A stretch of DNA of 14,257 nt from SG8-30 sp964406445 (GTDB lineage Bacteria; Pseudomonadota; Gammaproteobacteria; Steroidobacterales; Steroidobacteraceae): contig CAYORU010000054.1 of assembly GCA_964406445.1 (NCBI GenBank), positions 1-14,257 of the forward strand. The letters are read 5' to 3'. This document shows positions 1-6,989 of this stretch, piece by piece (position 1 is the first letter of the stretch; every line of letters begins with the position of its first letter). The notes beneath the pieces were generated by a model, which was not told where the DNA came from, did not search any database, and worked only from the letters and a program-made list of their open reading frames with translations. The position numbers were made by a program, and so were the translations under genes.

Positions 1-2285
1 CCCTCGCGCCGGGCCCGCGCGAGCGCCGGCGCAAGCACCGCGGCCGAGCCGGCCGCATCGCCTTGCCTGAGCAGCGCGCGCGCCAGCCGCAGCCGCGTCT
101 CGGCCGCCTGGCCGTGCAGGTCGATGGCTTCCTCGGTGCCGAGCGCCGCCCGCCAGCCGGCCACCGCATCCTCGCCACGTCCCTCGAGCCAGGCGAGCTG
201 TGCCTCGACCGGCGCGAGCGGGCGCAGCGCCGCGGCGTACTCGCGCGGGTCGAGCAGGGCGCACTCGGCCCCGACCTGCGCCAGCGCGTCGCGCAGCGCC
301 CCGGCCTCGCCGGTCGCCGCCGCGACGCGGGCCACGAACATGCGCAGGCTGGTGCGGCCCCAGGCGCCGTAGCCGCGGTCGAACTCCCGCACCCGCGCCC
401 AGGCAGCGTCGACCGCGGCCACGCCGTCGCCGCGGATCGCGCGCACCAGCGCGGCGAGCATCAGCTGGTGGCTGCGCACCGCGCCGGTGGTGCCCGACCA
501 GCGTGCGTCTGCATCGGCGCGTTCGAGCAGCGACCCGGCCTCGCCGAGCCGCCCCTGCCACAGCGCGCACCACGCCCTCGAGAGCCCGGCCATGGCGCCG
601 AGCGGCGTGGGCTCGTCCCCGGCCACCTGCGCGAGCAGCGCCGCGTGTCGCTCGAGCGCGGGGCCGATCCCCGGCAGCCCCGGCAGCCGGTTCGGCGGCG
701 TCGTGTGGTACCAGAGGTCGACCCGGTCCGCCTCCTGCAGCAGGTCGAGCATCCGGGCCAGCAGCGGCGCGACGCCGGCGAGCCGGCCGGTGTCGATCGC
801 GAGCCAGATCTCCGCGTTGAGGGCCATGATGCGCGCCGCCGGCGCCACGCTGCCGGACTGCAGGTCCCGCAGCAGCTCGCGAGCCTCGAGGAAGCGGCCG
901 CGCGCGATCATCGCGGTGGCGCGGAACGCGCGGGCCAGCCCGGCGCGCGGCGCGTCCTCCTGCGCGGCGAAGCCCGCCTCGGCGCCCTCGAAGTCGGCGA
1001 GCATCGCCGGGAAGTCCCAGTGCACCCAGTCGAGCAGGCCGCGGACGTGCAGCAACTCGGGCGTCGCGCGCCGCATCGGCTCGGGGAAGAGCTCGAGCAG
1101 GCGCCGCACGGCGGCGGCGCCGGAGCGCGGGATCACCGTCGGCGCGTGCAGGTAGAACTCCGCCGCCGCGGCGCCGGCGTCGCCGGCCTCGAGCAGCAGC
1201 GGGATCCGGCGGAAGGCGTCGGGTTCGGTGGCCGCGGCGCGGCGGCGCAGCTCCGGGAGCAGCGCGGGTTGTTCCAGCTGCAGGCGGTGCTGCAGCGCCT
1301 CGCGGAACAGGTCGTGCAGCCTCAGCCGCCGCGTCGGGCCGTCGAGGCTCACGACGAACAGCCCGAGCCGCTCGACCTCGTCGAGCAGGCGCGCGGCCTC
1401 CGGGAGGCCGGACACCTCGGCGCAGCGCCCGGGCTCGAGCTCGGGCAACACGCTGGTGCGGAGCAGGAACCCCACCAGCGCCGGCGGCAGGTCCTGCAGC
1501 ACCTCGGCGAGCAGGAAGTCGAACAGCGGCCGGTCGACCGCCTGCAGCCGGCGCTCGAGCGAGGCCGCGGCGCCGCCGCCGGCGGCCGCCATCGCCCTTG
1601 CCGCGAGGCTCAGGCCGGCCGGCCATCCCTGGGTGCGCGCGCACAGCGCGTCGGCGATGTCGGTCCCGAATTCCTCGAGCAGGCGCCGCGCTTCCTCCCG
1701 CGTGAAGGCGAGCTGCGGCTGGCGGAACTCGGCGAGTTCGCCCGCCGCGCGCAGCCGGCCCAGCGGCACCGGCGGCTCGACCCGGGAGGCCAGCGCGATG
1801 CTCCAGCGACGGCCGAGGCGCTCGAGCAGCAGCCTGAGGAAGGCGTGAAACGCAGGGTCGGCGACGCGGTGCAGGTCGTCGAAGACGATCACGCCGTGCG
1901 CGACGCCGGTCGCCTCGAGCGTGTTGACCATTTCCGCGACGAGCGGGAGCCGCTGCGGCGGGCTCGCCGCGGCGACCCGCGCGGCCAGCCGCTCCGGCGC
2001 GCTGCGCCAAGGCGGGTCGCAAGGCTCGAGGGCGGCGACCAGGCACTCGACCAGGCGCTCGAGGTCATCGTCCTCGTCGGCCGCGATCCACGCGACGGCG
2101 GTGCCGGCCAGTAGCCGCGCGAGTGCGCGGGTCAGCAGCGCGGTCTTGCCGAAGCCGGCCGGAGCGCAGAGCAGGACGGCGCGCTGCGAACGGAGCGCGG
2201 CAGCGAGGCGGTCTTCGAGCGCGTCGCGCGCGACGACCACGGCGCGCTGGCGTGGCGGCTGGATCTTGGTGAGCGCGAAGGTCAT
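1..2285 (-). CDS. MalT/LAL-type LuxR-family transcriptional regulator, C-terminus beyond window
   Basis: A large ATP-dependent regulator of the LAL (MalT-like) group, cytoplasmic and DNA-binding by family. The 761 visible residues start with the typical LAL opening (MTFALTKIQPPR, then a VVARDAL stretch). Walker A is APAGFGKT at about 41-48 and Walker B is VIVFDDLH at about 132-139, followed by an ALASR sensor-like segment near 164-168 and the winged-helix stretch RLHDLFREAL. From about residue 350 the protein is alanine/leucine-rich and helical, as in the TPR-like sensor region. The family usually reaches about 900 residues with a C-terminal LuxR helix-turn-helix, which would lie left of position 1. 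The ATG at 2285 fits the family N-terminus, but no good Shine-Dalgarno precedes it; instead a 7-bp hairpin ends six bases upstream. It lies 45 bases downstream of the DUF3024 gene on the same strand. The inducer and targets cannot be told from sequence. Confidence 0.88.
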   Translation of the reverse strand, partial: MTFALTKIQPPRQRAVVVARDALEDRLAAALRSQRAVLLCAPAGFGKTALLTRALARLLAGTAVAWIAADEDDDLERLVECLVAALEPCDPPWRSAPERLAARVAAASPPQRLPLVAEMVNTLEATGVAHGVIVFDDLHRVADPAFHAFLRLLLERLGRRWSIALASRVEPPVPLGRLRAAGELAEFRQPQLAFTREEARRLLEEFGTDIADALCARTQGWPAGLSLAARAMAAAGGGAAASLERRLQAVDRPLFDFLLAEVLQDLPPALVGFLLRTSVLPELEPGRCAEVSGLPEAARLLDEVERLGLFVVSLDGPTRRLRLHDLFREALQHRLQLEQPALLPELRRRAAATEPDAFRRIPLLLEAGDAGAAAAEFYLHAPTVIPRSGAAAVRRLLELFPEPMRRATPELLHVRGLLDWVHWDFPAMLADFEGAEAGFAAQEDAPRAGLARAFRATAMIARGRFLEARELLRDLQSGSVAPAARIMALNAEIWLAIDTGRLAGVAPLLARMLDLLQEADRVDLWYHTTPPNRLPGLPGIGPALERHAALLAQVAGDEPTPLGAMAGLSRAWCALWQGRLGEAGSLLERADADARWSGTTGAVRSHQLMLAALVRAIRGDGVAAVDAAWARVREFDRGYGAWGRTSLRMFVARVAAATGEAGALRDALAQVGAECALLDPREYAAALRPLAPVEAQLAWLEGRGEDAVAGWRAALGTEEAIDLHGQAAETRLRLARALLRQGDAAGSAAVLAPALARARRE

Positions 2286-2291
2286 GCGCAG

Positions 2292-2310
2292 GCCCAGCGA
2301 CCGGCTGGGC
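2292..2310 (-). promoter_or_regulatory. Perfect 7-bp hairpin in the leader of the LAL regulator
   Basis: GCCCAGC (2292-2298) and GCTGGGC (2304-2310) form a perfect stem around a five-base loop. It lies in the 45-base gap between the DUF3024 stop and the regulator's ATG, six bases upstream of that ATG. There is no T-run after it on the minus strand, so a simple intrinsic terminator is unlikely. It occupies the place where a ribosome site would be and might limit translation initiation. In such GC-rich DNA a 7-bp stem can also arise by chance. Confidence 0.35.
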
Positions 2311-2330
2311 GGAAGTATGGCGCAACGGAC

Positions 2331-2798
2331 TCAGCCGCGCAGCGGGACGACCTCGGCCGCGCCCGGCGGCTGCCAGCCGAGCGCGGCCCGCTGCCGCTCG
2401 GCGCAGTCGGCGCAGCGCCCGCGCGGGCTGCACCAGCGCAGCGAGGCGCCGTTGACCCGGCCCCAGAAGAGCCCCAGCGCGTCCTCGTCGAAGATGCGCA
2501 GCAGCGCGCTGAAGCTGCCCGTTCCGTCGAAGGGGTAGGGGCGCCAGCGGGCCGGTTCGTCCCGGCAGCAGTCGAGGCGGAAATCACCGGTCGCGGCGCG
2601 GTAGCGGAACCGGGCGATCGGCACCTCGCGCGGCATGCCGGGCACGCCGCACAGGTCGCGCAGCTCGTGGATCACGACCAAGGCCGGTTCCACGCGAAAG
2701 CCGAGGCGCAGCTGGCGCCGGCCGGGCGGGCAGAACCGGCTGCAGTACGCGGACAGGGTCCGCTCGACCATCCTGGCGGTGTGCGCGGGCAGGCTCAT
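2331..2798 (-). CDS. DUF3024 family protein with C-terminal cysteine cluster
   Basis: A 155-residue soluble protein with the DUF3024 pattern: an N-terminal VERTLSAYCSRFCPP segment (11-25), a central strand-rich part with IARFRYRAATGDFRL (61-75) and the tryptophan-rich RWRPYPF (84-90), and the closing FDEDALGLFWG motif (103-113). The family has no established function that I know of. Beyond the FWG motif there is an extension of about 42 residues with Cys123, Cys129 and Cys132 (C-x5-C-x2-C), which could bind a metal. Other cysteines are at 19, 23, 50, 77 and 78. The ATG at 2798 is the first in frame; Met10 is a possible alternative, because family members often begin near there. It is divergent from the HD-GYP gene and precedes the LAL regulator on the same strand. 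No signal peptide or membrane segment is visible. Confidence 0.8.
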   Translation of the reverse strand: MSLPAHTARMVERTLSAYCSRFCPPGRRQLRLGFRVEPALVVIHELRDLCGVPGMPREVPIARFRYRAATGDFRLDCCRDEPARWRPYPFDGTGSFSALLRIFDEDALGLFWGRVNGASLRWCSPRGRCADCAERQRAALGWQPPGAAEVVPLRG

Positions 2799-2823
2799 CC
2801 CGCCGGAATCTACCGCAATCCGC

Positions 2824-2856
2824 GCCGTCCCGGCGCAGGGCCGGCGCCGGGACGGC
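2824..2856. repeat. Perfect 13-bp inverted repeat in a divergent intergenic region
   Basis: GCCGTCCCGGCGC (2824-2836) is repeated inverted as GCGCCGGGACGGC (2844-2856) around a seven-base loop. It sits 25 bases upstream of the DUF3024 start and 88 bases upstream of the HD-GYP start. No T-run follows on either side, so it does not look like a terminator. It could be a dyad operator or a strong hairpin in the leader of the DUF3024 gene. Confidence 0.6.
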
Positions 2857-2860
2857 CGCC

Positions 2861-2909
2861 AATTCTGCTGGCGAAGTCACGGTCCGGCCCGGCGACGGCC
2901 CGCAGAATT
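2861..2909. repeat. 8-bp inverted repeat AATTCTGC / GCAGAATT
   Basis: AATTCTGC (2861-2868) and its exact complement GCAGAATT (2902-2909) are separated by 33 bases, between the 13-bp dyad and the HD-GYP start. They contain the most AT-rich stretches of this intergenic region, where promoter elements would be expected. Two half-sites about four helical turns apart (centre to centre) could be regulator binding sites. The arms are short, so chance is possible. Confidence 0.35.
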
Positions 2910-2944
2910 ATGTCCATCACAGGCCATCCGGCGGGGCGCAGGCA

Positions 2945-4168
2945 GTGGATCGGGTCACGGTGGAGATCCCGGTGGAGGAACTCGAGCTCGGCATGTACGT
3001 GGCCGACCTCGATCGTCCGTGGCTGGACACGCCGTTCCTGTTCCAGGGCTTCCAGCTGGTCGAGCCGGACGACCTCGCCAGCCTCAGGCGCTTGTGCCGG
3101 ACGGTTCACGTGGACGTGCGGGACCTGAGCCCGGAGAAGCTCGCCGAGCGCAGCGCAGCGGAGCCTCCGCCGCCCCCGCCGCCGCCCCCGCCGCCGCGAG
3201 TCCAGGCCGCGGACGTCGCCCGGCCGATGGCCGCGGAGCTGCCGCGCGCCGCCGCGGTAGAGAAGGAGCTGCTCGCGACCGTCACCGAGGCCATGGACCA
3301 GCTGCGCCGCGGCCACGTGCTGGAGGTCGCCAAGCTCAAGGCGGTCACCTCGCCGCTCGTGGACAGCATCGAGTCGAACCCGGACGCGCTGGCCTGGCTG
3401 GCGGCGATGCGCCGCAAGGACGGCGACATGTACCGGCAGAGCGTCGGCGCCTCCGTCCTGTGCGCGACCTTCGGCCGGCACCTCGGCCTGCCGCGCGCCT
3501 CGCTCGAGCACCTCGCGCTCGGCGGGCTGCTGTTCGACGTCGGCAAGACGCGGCTGCCGAACGACGTGCTGCTCAAGCCCGACCGGCTGACCGACGCGGA
3601 GTTCGAGATCTTCAAGGGCCACGTGCTGGAGGGCCTCGCGATCCTCGAGAAGAGCGCCGGCATCCCGGCGCCGGTCCTCGAGATGACGCGCACGCACCAC
3701 GAGCGCCACGACGGCAGCGGCTACCTCGAGGGCGCGAGCGGCGCGGACATCCCGGTCTTCGGCCGCATCGCCGGCATCGTCGACGCCTACCTGACCATGG
3801 TCTCGAACCCGCACTACGGCAGCCGCCACAGCGCGCACGAGGCGCTGCGCTACCTGATCCGTCGCCGCGGCGCCGAGTTCGACGCGGCGCTGGTCGAGGA
3901 GTTCGTGCAGGCGATCGGCATCTATCCGACCGGCACGATCGTGCGGCTCTCCGACGGCCGGGTCGGCGTGATCACCGAGCAGAACCGGCTGCGTCGGCTC
4001 AAGCCGACCGTGATGATCGTGCTCGACGAGCGGCAGTGCCCGCTCGCGAACTACGTGACGGTCAACCTGGTGCTCGAACCCCTCGGCATCGACGGCAAGC
4101 CGCTGTCGATCGTCGACTGCCTCGAGGAGGGTGCCTTCGGCATCGATCCCGAGGAACTGTTCCTCTGA
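2945..4168 (+). CDS. DUF3391 / HD-GYP domain protein with degenerate metal site
   Basis: A 407-residue cytoplasmic protein. Residues 1-60 form the DUF3391 domain (IPVEELELGMYVADLDRPWL), then comes a linker with 11 consecutive prolines (74-84), then an HD-GYP domain at about 155-310. HD-GYP proteins normally hydrolyse c-di-GMP with two or three metal ions. Here the signature HD reads LLFDVGK (Phe197-Asp198 in place of His-Asp), the upstream conserved HS reads QS (Gln165), and HHExxDGxGYP reads HHERHDGSGYL (251-261). His226, His251, His252 and Asp280 remain. The residues after Asp280 also differ from the usual DAL(T/S). I infer low or no catalysis and perhaps a sensing or scaffold role. The GTG at 2945 fits the DUF3391 start; the GTG at 2960 is an alternative, and neither has a strong ribosome site. 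The EAL gene follows ten bases after the stop, suggesting one transcript. Confidence 0.88.
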   Translation: MDRVTVEIPVEELELGMYVADLDRPWLDTPFLFQGFQLVEPDDLASLRRLCRTVHVDVRDLSPEKLAERSAAEPPPPPPPPPPPRVQAADVARPMAAELPRAAAVEKELLATVTEAMDQLRRGHVLEVAKLKAVTSPLVDSIESNPDALAWLAAMRRKDGDMYRQSVGASVLCATFGRHLGLPRASLEHLALGGLLFDVGKTRLPNDVLLKPDRLTDAEFEIFKGHVLEGLAILEKSAGIPAPVLEMTRTHHERHDGSGYLEGASGADIPVFGRIAGIVDAYLTMVSNPHYGSRHSAHEALRYLIRRRGAEFDAALVEEFVQAIGIYPTGTIVRLSDGRVGVITEQNRLRRLKPTVMIVLDERQCPLANYVTVNLVLEPLGIDGKPLSIVDCLEEGAFGIDPEELFL

Positions 4169-4178
4169 CGCCCGCGCC

Positions 4179-5444
4179 GTGCCGCTCTCGCCACCCCCCG
4201 AGCTCCTGACCGATTGCGAGGCCGCGCTCGCGGCCGCGGGCGGCGAGCGCGTGGTGGGCCTGCTGGTGGTGAGGCTCGAGAACCTGCGCCCGACCGTGCT
4301 GCGCATGGGCTATGCGGCCGGCAGCGCCATGCGCGAGGAGCTGGGCCGCCGGCTGGTCGCCTCCATGCGCGCCCGGGACCAGGTGGTGCCGCTGCCCGAG
4401 GGCGGCTTCGCCGTCCTGCTGCCCGACCTGCGCAACGGCGCGCAGGTGCAGCTCGCGGCGGCGAAGATCGCGAGGATCGCCGCGGAACCGGCGCGGCTCG
4501 AACAGGCGCTCGTGCCGCTGCAGGTCCGGATCGGCGCCGCGACCAGCGCGACGGCCGCCGGCTCGGCCGAGGCCCTGCTCATCGCGGCCGCGAGGGCCCT
4601 CGAGCGGGCGCGCCGGCTCGGCCTGCCCTCGGCCCTCTACGCACCCGAGCACGTGCCCGCGGACGATCGCGACCTGCGCATCGAGGCGATGCTCGAGGAC
4701 GCGGTCGAGCAGGGCGAGATACAGCTCGTCTACCAGCCCAAGTTCGCCGTGGCCGACCGCAGCATCCTCGGGGCCGAGGCCCTCGCCCGCTGGCGCAGCG
4801 GCGAGCTCGGACAGGTCTCGCCCGCGGAGTTCATCGCCGTCGCCGAGCGCAGCGGCCACATCGACCGACTGACCTGGTCCGCCGTCAACACGGTGCTGGA
4901 GGCGACGCTCCGGCTTAGGCGCGCCGGGCTCGACGTGCCGATGGCGGTCAACGTGTCCGCGACCTGCCTGCGCAACGAGGATTTCGTCGAGCGGATCTGC
5001 AACGCGCTGGCGCTGTGGTCGGTGCCGGCCGGCACCCTGACGGTCGAAGTCACCGAGAGCGCGGTCATGGACGAGCCGGAGACGGTGTTGCGCGTGCTCG
5101 GCACGCTGCGCGACGCCGGCGCGCGGATCGCCATCGACGACTTCGGCACCGGCTACTCCTCGTTCTCCTACTTCAAGCGGCTGCCGGCCGACGAGCTCAA
5201 GATCGACCGCAGTTTCGTCAAGGACCTCGCCAGCGAGGCCGCCGACCAGCGGATCGTCGCGACGATCATCGACCTCGCCCACCGCTTCGGCATGGAGGTG
5301 GTGGCGGAGGGCGTCGAGGACGAGGCCACGCTCGAGTGCCTGCGCGAGCTGGGCTGCGAGACCGTGCAGGGCTTCCTGCTGTCGAAGCCGGTCGAGCTCG
5401 CGGAGCTCGAGCGGCTGGCGACGGGCGTGACCGCGGCCGCCTGA
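4179..5444 (+). CDS. c-di-GMP phosphodiesterase: degenerate GGDEF plus intact EAL domain
   Basis: A 421-residue protein. An N-terminal GGDEF-fold domain (about 20-155) carries LPEGGF (72-77) where a cyclase would have GGDEF, so diguanylate cyclase activity is not expected. The EAL domain (about 167-414) keeps the catalytic set: EALARW (200-205), NVS (Asn258), EVTES (Glu290), DDFGTGYSSF (320-329), KIDRSF with Lys341, EVVAEGVE with Glu377, and Gln397 in QGF. It should hydrolyse c-di-GMP to pGpG. No membrane segment or separate sensor domain is seen. I chose the GTG at 4179, ten bases after the HD-GYP stop. A GTG at 4131 is also in frame and would overlap that gene by 38 bases, but the GAGGAGG before it touches the start codon. 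The tight spacing implies co-transcription, so the pair likely pools a degenerate and an active c-di-GMP protein. Confidence 0.92.
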   Translation: MPLSPPPELLTDCEAALAAAGGERVVGLLVVRLENLRPTVLRMGYAAGSAMREELGRRLVASMRARDQVVPLPEGGFAVLLPDLRNGAQVQLAAAKIARIAAEPARLEQALVPLQVRIGAATSATAAGSAEALLIAAARALERARRLGLPSALYAPEHVPADDRDLRIEAMLEDAVEQGEIQLVYQPKFAVADRSILGAEALARWRSGELGQVSPAEFIAVAERSGHIDRLTWSAVNTVLEATLRLRRAGLDVPMAVNVSATCLRNEDFVERICNALALWSVPAGTLTVEVTESAVMDEPETVLRVLGTLRDAGARIAIDDFGTGYSSFSYFKRLPADELKIDRSFVKDLASEAADQRIVATIIDLAHRFGMEVVAEGVEDEATLECLRELGCETVQGFLLSKPVELAELERLATGVTAAA

Positions 5445-5515
5445 CTCCCACCCGACGCGGGCCGGTGGCCCCGGATCGCCGGTCGCGTATGATCCGGCGC
5501 GGGGGGGGTCCGGGC

Positions 5516-6223
5516 ATGGATCGGCTGGCAGCCTTCTCGATCATTCCGTTCCTGCTCGCCTGCCGCGTGGCGGCGGCCGGGGACGCGCCGCCGCCCGCGC
5601 CGTCGCGCGCCGTGCTGCTCGCGGTCGACTACGCCGTCCTCGACATGGCCCTGACCGGGACGCGGTCGCGGCTCGACTGGGAAAACGTCGCCGGCGCGGC
5701 CCTGCGCGCGGCCCTGGCCGAGGCGCTCGCCGGGCATCCGGGCATCGCTTTGGTCGAACTTCCTGCCGTGGCGCCCGCCGAGGCCGATCTCCTCGAGGAG
5801 CACGGCGCGCTCGCCAGCCTCGTGCTGCGGGTCCGCGACGACCAGGACGACTCGGCCTGGCGGCTGCGCGCCCAGTCGCTCGACCATGGCGTCGGGACGG
5901 GCCTCGATTTCCTGCGTGAGCCGGGCGGCGCCGAGCTCGGCATCGTGCTGACGGGCTGGCAGGTCGAGCAGTCGGCGGGCACGGTCGCGGCGTCGCTGGC
6001 GCTGAGCGCGGCCGGCGTCATCACCGTCCCCTTCGCCAACAAGCGCCTGATCGCGGGCGTATTCGACCTCGCGACCGGGCGGCTGCTCTGGTCGGAGGCG
6101 GCCGGCGGCGCCGAGGTGCTGGGCCTCGGTGGACCCGACCTGCGCAAGGAGGACAGCGCGCGGCGGGTGCTCGGCCGGCTGTTCCAGTCCTATGCCGGCG
6201 CGGCGCCGGCAGGCGCGCCGTGA
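5516..6223 (+). CDS. Exported protein of unknown function, possible lipoprotein
   Basis: 235 residues, no family recognised with confidence. The N-terminus has a positive residue, then a hydrophobic stretch (MDRLAAFSIIPFLLAC, 1-16), ending either as a weak lipobox (LLAC, Cys16) or at a signal peptidase I site after AAA near residue 21. The mature part has the segment VITVPFANKRLIAGVFDLATGRLLWS and near the end PDLRKEDSARRVLGRLF. Such 'DLATGRLLW' and 'DLR..ARRVL' elements resemble uncharacterised periplasmic lipoproteins of proteobacteria; this is my impression, not a search result. I chose the ATG at 5516 because it starts the signal peptide directly behind a G-rich ribosome-site-like run; an in-frame ATG at 5489 would add nine residues. 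It lies 71 bases after the EAL gene and overlaps the next gene by four bases, so it is probably translated with it. Confidence 0.75.
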   Translation: MDRLAAFSIIPFLLACRVAAAGDAPPPAPSRAVLLAVDYAVLDMALTGTRSRLDWENVAGAALRAALAEALAGHPGIALVELPAVAPAEADLLEEHGALASLVLRVRDDQDDSAWRLRAQSLDHGVGTGLDFLREPGGAELGIVLTGWQVEQSAGTVAASLALSAAGVITVPFANKRLIAGVFDLATGRLLWSEAAGGAEVLGLGGPDLRKEDSARRVLGRLFQSYAGAAPAGAP

Positions 6224-6810
6224 CGCGCCGCGCGCGCCTGGCCGCCCTCGTGCTCGCCGGCGCGCTCGCGCTGCCGGGCGTCGTTGCCCGCGCCGACTTC
6301 CTGCCCGAGCCCGGCCAGCGCCTGTCCGTCGGCGGCGGGCGCCACTCCGTCGCCGCGCCCGCGGGCTGGGTGGCGCAGCGCACGCGGCTGCGGGCGACAT
6401 TCTCGCGGGACGGCTTCGCGCTGAACACGCTCGAGCTGCGCCTGTACGAGCCGCGCGCCGGCGAGAAGTCGCTGGCCCGCAGGACGCGCGCCGGCAAGGC
6501 CTGGATCGAGGAGTTCGCCGGCAGCTACCTCGCCCGCCGCACGGCGGAGAAGACGACGCAGGACGTCGAGGTGGCGCTGCTCGCGGAAACCACGCTGTCA
6601 GGTCGGCCGGCCTTCCGGCTCGAGCTCGAATACACGCATGCCGGCTGGCTGGCGCCGCTGCGCCTGCGCGAGTTCGCGGTCGGCACCTGGACCACCGACG
6701 GCCTGGTGGTGTTTCGCTACGCCGCGCCGCGGCTCCACTACTTCGAGCAGGCGGCCGGCGAGTTCGAGGCCGCCCTCGCGGGTGTCCGGGTCGGACCGGC
6801 CGGCCGCTGA
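6220..6810 (+). CDS. Secreted protein of unknown function
   Basis: 196 residues. A classical signal peptide (RR at 3-4, hydrophobic 7-22, probable cleavage after ARA near residue 25) is followed by a compact domain rich in predicted strands: HSVAAPAGWVAQ, LNTLELRLYEP, RPAFRLELEYTHAG, REFAVGTWTTDGLVVFRYAAP. The alternation of short strands with 'P.GW' near the start and a 'G...FRL' centre recalls small PsbP/DcrB-like periplasmic domains, but I cannot assign it to a family. There are no cysteines in the mature part. The start is GTG, and its last two bases overlap the previous stop (GTGA), a hallmark of translational coupling. It ends five bases before the convergent lysine-rich gene, with no obvious terminator between. 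It is the last gene of the plus-strand run. Confidence 0.75.
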   Translation: MTRRARLAALVLAGALALPGVVARADFLPEPGQRLSVGGGRHSVAAPAGWVAQRTRLRATFSRDGFALNTLELRLYEPRAGEKSLARRTRAGKAWIEEFAGSYLARRTAEKTTQDVEVALLAETTLSGRPAFRLELEYTHAGWLAPLRLREFAVGTWTTDGLVVFRYAAPRLHYFEQAAGEFEAALAGVRVGPAGR

Positions 6811-6815
6811 GGCGC

Positions 6816-6920
6816 TCAGCCGCGCGAGTCGCGCTTGGCGCGCTTCTCCGCCCGCTTCTCCTTCAGCGACTTGGCAGGCTTCTTCTTGTCTTCCTTCTTC
6901 TTGTCCAGCCCCTTGCTCAT
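6816..6920 (-). CDS. Small lysine/arginine-rich protein (34 aa)
   Basis: A 34-codon gene: MSKGLDKKKEDKKK, then PAKSLKEKRAEKRAKRDSRG. Twelve lysines and four arginines make almost half the residues basic. It looks disordered to helical and cytoplasmic. A GAGG ten bases upstream of the ATG gives a good ribosome site. Codon use matches real genes: lysine is always AAG. I recall similar short 'MSKG..KK' proteins annotated as hypothetical in beta- and gammaproteobacteria, which supports a real gene, but I cannot confirm by search. The function is unknown; nucleic-acid or ribosome binding would suit the charge. It lies 69 bases downstream of the TonB receptor on the same strand and could share its iron-regulated transcript. 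Its stop is five bases from the stop of the convergent secreted-protein gene. Confidence 0.75.
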   Translation of the reverse strand: MSKGLDKKKEDKKKPAKSLKEKRAEKRAKRDSRG

Positions 6921-6989
6921 GTTGGTCGCGCCTCACGCTGCGGATGCTTCTTGCACCCACTGCAGATCATGCCAGACCAGCCGGGGATC

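Noticed and set aside
63..2114. 683-codon open frame on the plus strand
   Set aside because: It is antisense to the LAL regulator, which has clear Walker motifs; composition is Arg/Gln/Gly-rich without domain motifs.
2810..4306. 498-codon open frame on the minus strand
   Set aside because: Antisense to the HD-GYP gene, whose DUF3391 and HD-GYP patterns are clear.
4062..5282. 406-codon open frame on the minus strand
   Set aside because: Antisense to the EAL gene; composition typical of a GC shadow.
5488..5493. TATGAT as a -10 box before the exported-protein gene
   Set aside because: One mismatch to the consensus, but no -35 box at a proper distance; not strong enough to list.
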